Assembly (NCBI GenBank): GCA_030765605.1
Contig: JAVCCG010000034.1
Coordinates: forward strand, 1 to 55,090
Length of the DNA: 55,090 bases
Direction of reading: 5' to 3'
Source: Candidatus Alcyoniella australis
GTDB taxonomy: Bacteria > Lernaellota > Lernaellaia > JAVCCG01 > Alcyoniellaceae
The notes beneath the pieces are model-generated. The model searched no databases. It was not told the origin of the DNA and saw only the letters and a program-made list of their open reading frames with translations. The translations under genes were made by a program, and so were the position numbers. The number at the start of each line of letters is the position of its first letter. Position 1 is the first letter of the stretch. Below are positions 51,533 through 55,090 of this stretch, piece by piece.

Positions 51533-51949
51533 ATGCAAGTCAAGACCTTTCGCAGATACCTGGCGATCAAGGCCGCGGCGTTCGGCGCGCTGTACCTGCT
51601 GTTTCTCGGGATCACGCTGCTGCGCGGGCAGCCGATCGGGCAGGTGCTCTACGAGCTGTCCGCGATCACCATGATGTTTTGCGCCTACGTGATCGTCGAG
51701 TTCCAGGTGATCATCCCCGAGCGCATTCTGGGCCGCCCCGAGGTGGTCGAGTCCACCGGCCGCAGGCTGGCCGGGCTGCTGGTTCCCCTGGCCGTGCCGT
51801 TTCTGGCCTTCACCGTAGTGCGTATCTCAACCGACGACGTGCTGCATCGCGCCGTAGGCCTGGCCATCGCCAGCCAGGCGATGCTGTTCTATATCGTGCT
51901 CAAGTCCGAGAGCCTGGTGCGCTTCCTGCGCGAGGAGCAGCACAAATAG
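51533..51949 (+). CDS. Four-helix membrane protein
   Basis: 138 residues with four hydrophobic segments (about 11-30, 38-60, 79-98, 105-125) and short basic loops. No family recognised. The ATG starts one base after the TGA of the DUF2804 gene (TGAGATG), so it is probably translated from the same message. Confidence 0.75.
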   Translation: MQVKTFRRYLAIKAAAFGALYLLFLGITLLRGQPIGQVLYELSAITMMFCAYVIVEFQVIIPERILGRPEVVESTGRRLAGLLVPLAVPFLAFTVVRISTDDVLHRAVGLAIASQAMLFYIVLKSESLVRFLREEQHK

Positions 51950-51951
51950 GC

Positions 51952-52587
51952 TCAGACCTCCGGCTGAGGATCCTCGACCAGATCGCCGAACACGTCGGGC
52001 AGCAGCTCGCAGAAGCGCTCGAAGATTTGCATGAACAAATCGCGGATCTCCCATTGGGCGCGGCGGTTGAGGGCGCGTTCCTGGAACACGTGACGCCACT
52101 GGCGCAGGTTGAACGTGGCCACGACCTCGGTCTTTAGCGCGTTGGGCAACACCGAACGCGCGTCCTCGGCGGGCACCCCAAGCTCGCGTAGTTGCAGGTA
52201 GCTTTTGTAGGCCCCTTCCACGCTTTGGCGCCATACGCTTTGGGCCGCGGGATCGTCTGCAATGCGCGGCGGCACGATCGCCTCGGGCTCGCGTTTGCCG
52301 TAGTCCACGTAGCGCTGGCTTTCCTGGCTGAACGAGCCCAGCCGATGGCGCACCAGCTGGTGGCTGGTCGAGCGGTCGCAGACGATGCGCACGGTGATCG
52401 CGCAGTGCTCGATCACCGACTGGTGACCGGCGCGCACCAGGCGGCGCACGAACGGAGCGGCGGAATCATCGTCCATGCGCGCCTCGCTCTTGTAGCAGGT
52501 GCGGCCCGCAGCCTCGATCTGGCGCAAGTAGTCGGCGATCTGCGCCAGGGGAGTCAAAATCTCGAACGAAGGGGGAACGATCTGCAT
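51952..52587 (-). CDS. thyX: Flavin-dependent thymidylate synthase
   Basis: 211 residues. The ThyX signature RHRLGSFSQESQRY starts at residue 80, with HQSVIEH (about 55-61) and TFNLRQWRHVFQER (about 157-170) completing the FAD/dUMP site. It methylates dUMP to dTMP using methylene-tetrahydrofolate and reduced FAD, with NADPH. Length is typical. No thyA is seen in the window. Divergent from ribF, which makes its cofactor. Confidence 0.96.
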   Translation of the reverse strand: MQIVPPSFEILTPLAQIADYLRQIEAAGRTCYKSEARMDDDSAAPFVRRLVRAGHQSVIEHCAITVRIVCDRSTSHQLVRHRLGSFSQESQRYVDYGKREPEAIVPPRIADDPAAQSVWRQSVEGAYKSYLQLRELGVPAEDARSVLPNALKTEVVATFNLRQWRHVFQERALNRRAQWEIRDLFMQIFERFCELLPDVFGDLVEDPQPEV

Positions 52588-52771
52588 CGATAATCCGCTG
52601 TCAATATGTTGAGTGGAACACTGCGGGCTAGTCTACCCACGAGCCTTTGCCTTGACCACCCCAGGGGCGCGGGCTATCATCCGCGCACGATTTTCCACAC
52701 GATTCACATCCCGGGAGGCCCGTGGAAACAGCACGGATAAAGCCCGATAAATCAATATCGAGGGCTGCTCG

Positions 52772-53719
52772 ATGAGGCTGCTGCGCGATCCGCTCGACGC
52801 CGGCGACCTGCGTTCGTCCGTGGTGACCATCGGCAATTTCGACGGCGTTCACCTGGGTCATCGCGTAGTGTTTGACCGCGCGCTGGCCGAGGCCAAACAG
52901 CGCAATGCGCCGTGTGTGGCAATCACCTTTGAGCCGCATCCGGTCAAGTTCCTGCGCCCCGAGAAGCACCTGCGGCTGATCTATCCCTACTCCGAACGCG
53001 TGCAGGGGATCGAGGCCCTGGGCGTGGACGCGCTGGTGATCCAGACTTTCGACGATAGTCTGCGCAGCACTTCGGCGTTCGACTATTGCCGCGACTTTCT
53101 GCGAGGCGTGCTCGATATTCGGCACCTGGTGGTGGGGCACGACTTCACGTTCGGCCGCGGCCGTGACGGATCGTTCGAGCACCTGAGCCGCATCGGCGAG
53201 GAGTTCGGGTTCAGCGTAGAGCGGGTCCCGGCGTTGCAGATCCAGGGCGAGCCGGTGTCGTCCTCGCGCATCCGCAAGGCGATTATCCGTGGCGAGGTCG
53301 CGCTGGTGCGGCAACTGCTGGGCGGGCCGTTCAGCCTGGTCGGCGAGGTGGTGCCCGGCGACGGGCGCGGCGGCGCGCAGCTGGGTTTTCCCACGGCCAA
53401 CCTCTCGGTGCAGCGCGAGTTGATCCCAGCCCAGGGTGTGTACCTGACCTGTGTTGAGTACGGCGGCGAGCGCTTTGCCGCGCTGACCAACGTCGGTGAC
53501 AACCCGACGTTTCACCACCACGAGATCCCGCCGCGGGTCGAGACCTGGATCATCGACTTTGACCGCGATATCCTGGGCCGGGAAATCCGCGTACACTTCA
53601 TCGAGCGACTGCGCGAGGAACTGACGTTCTCCACAAAGGAAGAGCTGATCGAACGCATCCGGCAAGACGAGAAACAGGCCCGGAAAATGCTGATCAAGGT
53701 CGACCCGTGCGCTTTTTAA
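52772..53719 (+). CDS. ribF: Bifunctional riboflavin kinase / FAD synthetase
   Basis: 315 residues: N-terminal FAD synthetase with GNFDGVHLGH (about 22-31) and the ISSTxIR-like VSSSRIRKAI, C-terminal riboflavin kinase with GRGGAQLGFPTANL and NVGDNPTF. Produces FMN then FAD. ATG at 52772 with GAGGG seven bases upstream. It overlaps the next gene by 13 bases. No FMN riboswitch is visible in the 184-base gap. Confidence 0.96.
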   Translation: MRLLRDPLDAGDLRSSVVTIGNFDGVHLGHRVVFDRALAEAKQRNAPCVAITFEPHPVKFLRPEKHLRLIYPYSERVQGIEALGVDALVIQTFDDSLRSTSAFDYCRDFLRGVLDIRHLVVGHDFTFGRGRDGSFEHLSRIGEEFGFSVERVPALQIQGEPVSSSRIRKAIIRGEVALVRQLLGGPFSLVGEVVPGDGRGGAQLGFPTANLSVQRELIPAQGVYLTCVEYGGERFAALTNVGDNPTFHHHEIPPRVETWIIDFDRDILGREIRVHFIERLREELTFSTKEELIERIRQDEKQARKMLIKVDPCAF

Positions 53720-54792
53720 AAAGCTGGAAGTTCTGGCTGAGCATCAGCGTCAGCGCACTGTTTATCTACCTGTTTCTCCGGAGCACCGATTTAAGCGAGA
53801 TCGGTCACGAGATGGCCCAGGCCGACTGGCTGCTGGTCGCGATGAACATCGCGCTGCTCTTCCCGCTGCTGTATTTGCGCGGCTACCGCTGGAAGCTGCT
53901 GGTCAAGCCGATCAAGGACGTGCGCGCCTGGATTCTGTTCGAGTCGACCTGCATCGGATTCGCCACCAACAACATCCTGCCCGCGCGCATGGGCGAGCTG
54001 GCCAAGGCCTACTACCTGGGCAAGCGCGGGGGGCTGCCGGTCACCAAGAGCTTCAGCTCGGTGGTTACCGAACGGCTCTACGATACGTTCACGTTGTTCG
54101 GCATGGTGATCGTGCTGCTGTTTTTCTACGAATTCCCCTGGTTCGACCAAGTGTTCACCAAGCCGATTTTGGCGGGCACCCGATTCGAGTTTACGCCGAC
54201 CCAGGAGAGCCTGAAGCTGATCATGGCCGTGGGCTACGTGGCGGGGCTGGCGTTCACCATCGGCGTGCTCTGGGGGCTCAAGCGCCGCACCGAGCAGACG
54301 ATCCGCGTGCTGCTCTGGCCGCTGAAGCCGTTCAGCCAACGCCTGCGCGATAAGCTCGCCGAACTGCTGCGGCACTTCATCGGGGGCTTTGTCCACCCGA
54401 CAAAGCCGCTCGAGGTTTTTCTGCTGCTGCTGACCTCGGTGCTGCTGTGGGTCTTCTCGGTGTTCGTGGTCCACGCCTCGGTGGCCGCGTTCGACGTGCT
54501 GCTGGACTTCCGCCAGGCTTCGTTCGTGCTCGTGGCGGTGATTTTTGCGATCATGATTCCGGCCAGCCCGGGATACGTGGGGACCTACCACTACGCGGTG
54601 GGCATTTCGCTGGTGGCCGTGACCGCCATGACCGCCGTGCCCGTGACCCCGGAAAAAGCCGCGGGCATCGCCGTGGTGGTCCACGCGGTGAACTACCTGC
54701 CCCAAACCCTCAGCGGCCTGTTCTTCATGGCCAAAGCCGGCATCGGCATCTCCGACATCTCCCACGCACCCGAAGAGACGGAGAGCGAGTAG
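53707..54792 (+). CDS. Lysylphosphatidylglycerol-synthase-TM/flippase-like membrane protein
   Basis: 361 residues with about eight membrane segments of the UPF0104/LPG_synthase_TM family: FATNNILPARMGELAKAYYLG (about 80-100), VVTERLYDTFTL and IMIPASPGYVGTYHYAVG. These proteins are thought to flip lipids or lipid-linked groups across the membrane. GTG start (AAGG seven bases upstream) inside the ribF end, so translational coupling is likely, although the link to flavin synthesis is not obvious. Confidence 0.88.
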   Translation: MRFLKSWKFWLSISVSALFIYLFLRSTDLSEIGHEMAQADWLLVAMNIALLFPLLYLRGYRWKLLVKPIKDVRAWILFESTCIGFATNNILPARMGELAKAYYLGKRGGLPVTKSFSSVVTERLYDTFTLFGMVIVLLFFYEFPWFDQVFTKPILAGTRFEFTPTQESLKLIMAVGYVAGLAFTIGVLWGLKRRTEQTIRVLLWPLKPFSQRLRDKLAELLRHFIGGFVHPTKPLEVFLLLLTSVLLWVFSVFVVHASVAAFDVLLDFRQASFVLVAVIFAIMIPASPGYVGTYHYAVGISLVAVTAMTAVPVTPEKAAGIAVVVHAVNYLPQTLSGLFFMAKAGIGISDISHAPEETESE

Positions 54793-54899
54793 TCTGTCTG
54801 CCTTCTGCTTGAATACGCCATATAGCGCTGGTATTTACACATGCGAAACAATTATGTATATTAACAGCAAGACATATTTATATTCGAGAGCGGTTAATA

Positions 54900-55090
54900 A
54901 TGCGCTTCTGTGTATTTCCCAAAACGCCCATACGGCGAAGTTGGCTTATTGCTATAATATTAGTAGCCATTTGCCCGAGTTGCGGCAATGATGCCGACAA
55001 TGTTCGGTTGGGCGATATGGACGGCGACGCAGGTGATGACGATATCGATGATGATGATTCAGATAACCCGGCCGATGACGACGATGATGA
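54900..55090 (+). CDS. Asp-rich lipoprotein, truncated by the window end
   Basis: The 191 bases to the window end are an open frame of 63 codons: MRFCVFPKT, a hydrophobic stretch (about 15-25), Cys25 and Cys28 in AICPSCGN, then a Gly/Asp-rich sequence leading into runs of Asp (DDDIDDDDSD, DDDDD). It follows the same design as the window's other Asp-linker lipoproteins, though the lipobox is imperfect. The upstream 107 bases are AT-rich. The 3' end is missing. Confidence 0.7.
   Translation, partial: MRFCVFPKTPIRRSWLIAIILVAICPSCGNDADNVRLGDMDGDAGDDDIDDDDSDNPADDDDD

Noticed and set aside
52588-52771. FMN riboswitch upstream of ribF
   Set aside because: None of the conserved FMN element segments (such as AGGATA...GGGTGAAATTCCC) are present on either strand.

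Overview
The window reads as a piece of chromosome from an uncultivated, high-GC, Gram-negative-type bacterium. The evidence is several lipobox signal peptides, a rodA/mrdA cell-elongation pair, a sigma-54 enhancer-binding protein, flavin-dependent ThyX and B12-dependent NrdJ. A strong lineage hint is the repeated design of lipoproteins with an acylated Cys followed by a long poly-Asp linker (12663-13580, 33927-35123, 37596-39140, the truncated gene at 54900, and an acidic version at 40985-42076). From memory this resembles deltaproteobacteria-like groups such as Lernaellota or Bradymonadales; that placement is inference only. No rRNA, CRISPR array, integrase, transposase or phage gene was seen. 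The first 57 bases are an almost pure G run and look like an assembly or sequencing artefact.

Layout. 59-3275 (-): class II ribonucleotide reductase and a small secreted protein. 3452-9587 (+): a tightly overlapping six-gene operon alternating three GT2 glycosyltransferases with three radical SAM enzymes; this is the best candidate for an undescribed pathway. 9659-13580 (+): a 995-residue pentapeptide-repeat/TM/TPR fusion and an Asp-rich lipoprotein. 13512-18635 (-): three tandem paralogues of a membrane-domain plus beta-propeller family, with a probable fourth member at 48354-49961. 18705-18860 (-): tRNA-Glu(CUC) and tRNA-Gln(CUG) with a candidate promoter and a good terminator. 18942-20695 (-): a NagB-like isomerase/deaminase with a PIG-L deacetylase. 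20793-22503 (+): a frameshifted Kef-type antiporter. 22507-23940 (-): PIN-PhoH ATPase, apparently started from AUU. 24104-27147 (+): a SUMF1-fold protein, a run of four hairpins and three AT-rich genes that look foreign.

27171-32649 (-): CoA-transferase and a trehalose cluster (otsA, otsB, a frameshifted treT, DUF5752), so two trehalose routes sit side by side. 32898-42076: a receiver-less sigma-54 activator, a lipoprotein-anchored PHP hydrolase, a NIPA/DMT-like transporter, a zinc-ribbon miniprotein, a glycerate-kinase-like enzyme, a helical lipoprotein, a sensorless histidine kinase, a receiver-only response regulator and a DUF1566 lipoprotein. 42315-45285 (-): rodA and mrdA. 45331-48215: a Tes/MJ0619-like radical SAM protein divergent from a polytopic membrane protein, both possibly leaderless. 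48354-54792: the fourth propeller protein, a DUF2804 operon, thyX facing away from ribF, and a flippase-like protein overlapping ribF.

Genes are packed with many ATGA/GTGA overlaps, implying translational coupling. Palindromic repeats containing CGGCTCAAAGCCG occupy intergenic gaps at about 42.2 and 48.2 kb, with a related fragment at 33.9 kb. No gene-free stretch exceeds 300 bases. The longest gaps are 32650-32897 (AT-rich, candidate promoter), 36379-36639 (nothing recognised), 40723-40984 (hairpins and a leader) and 42077-42314 (repeats).
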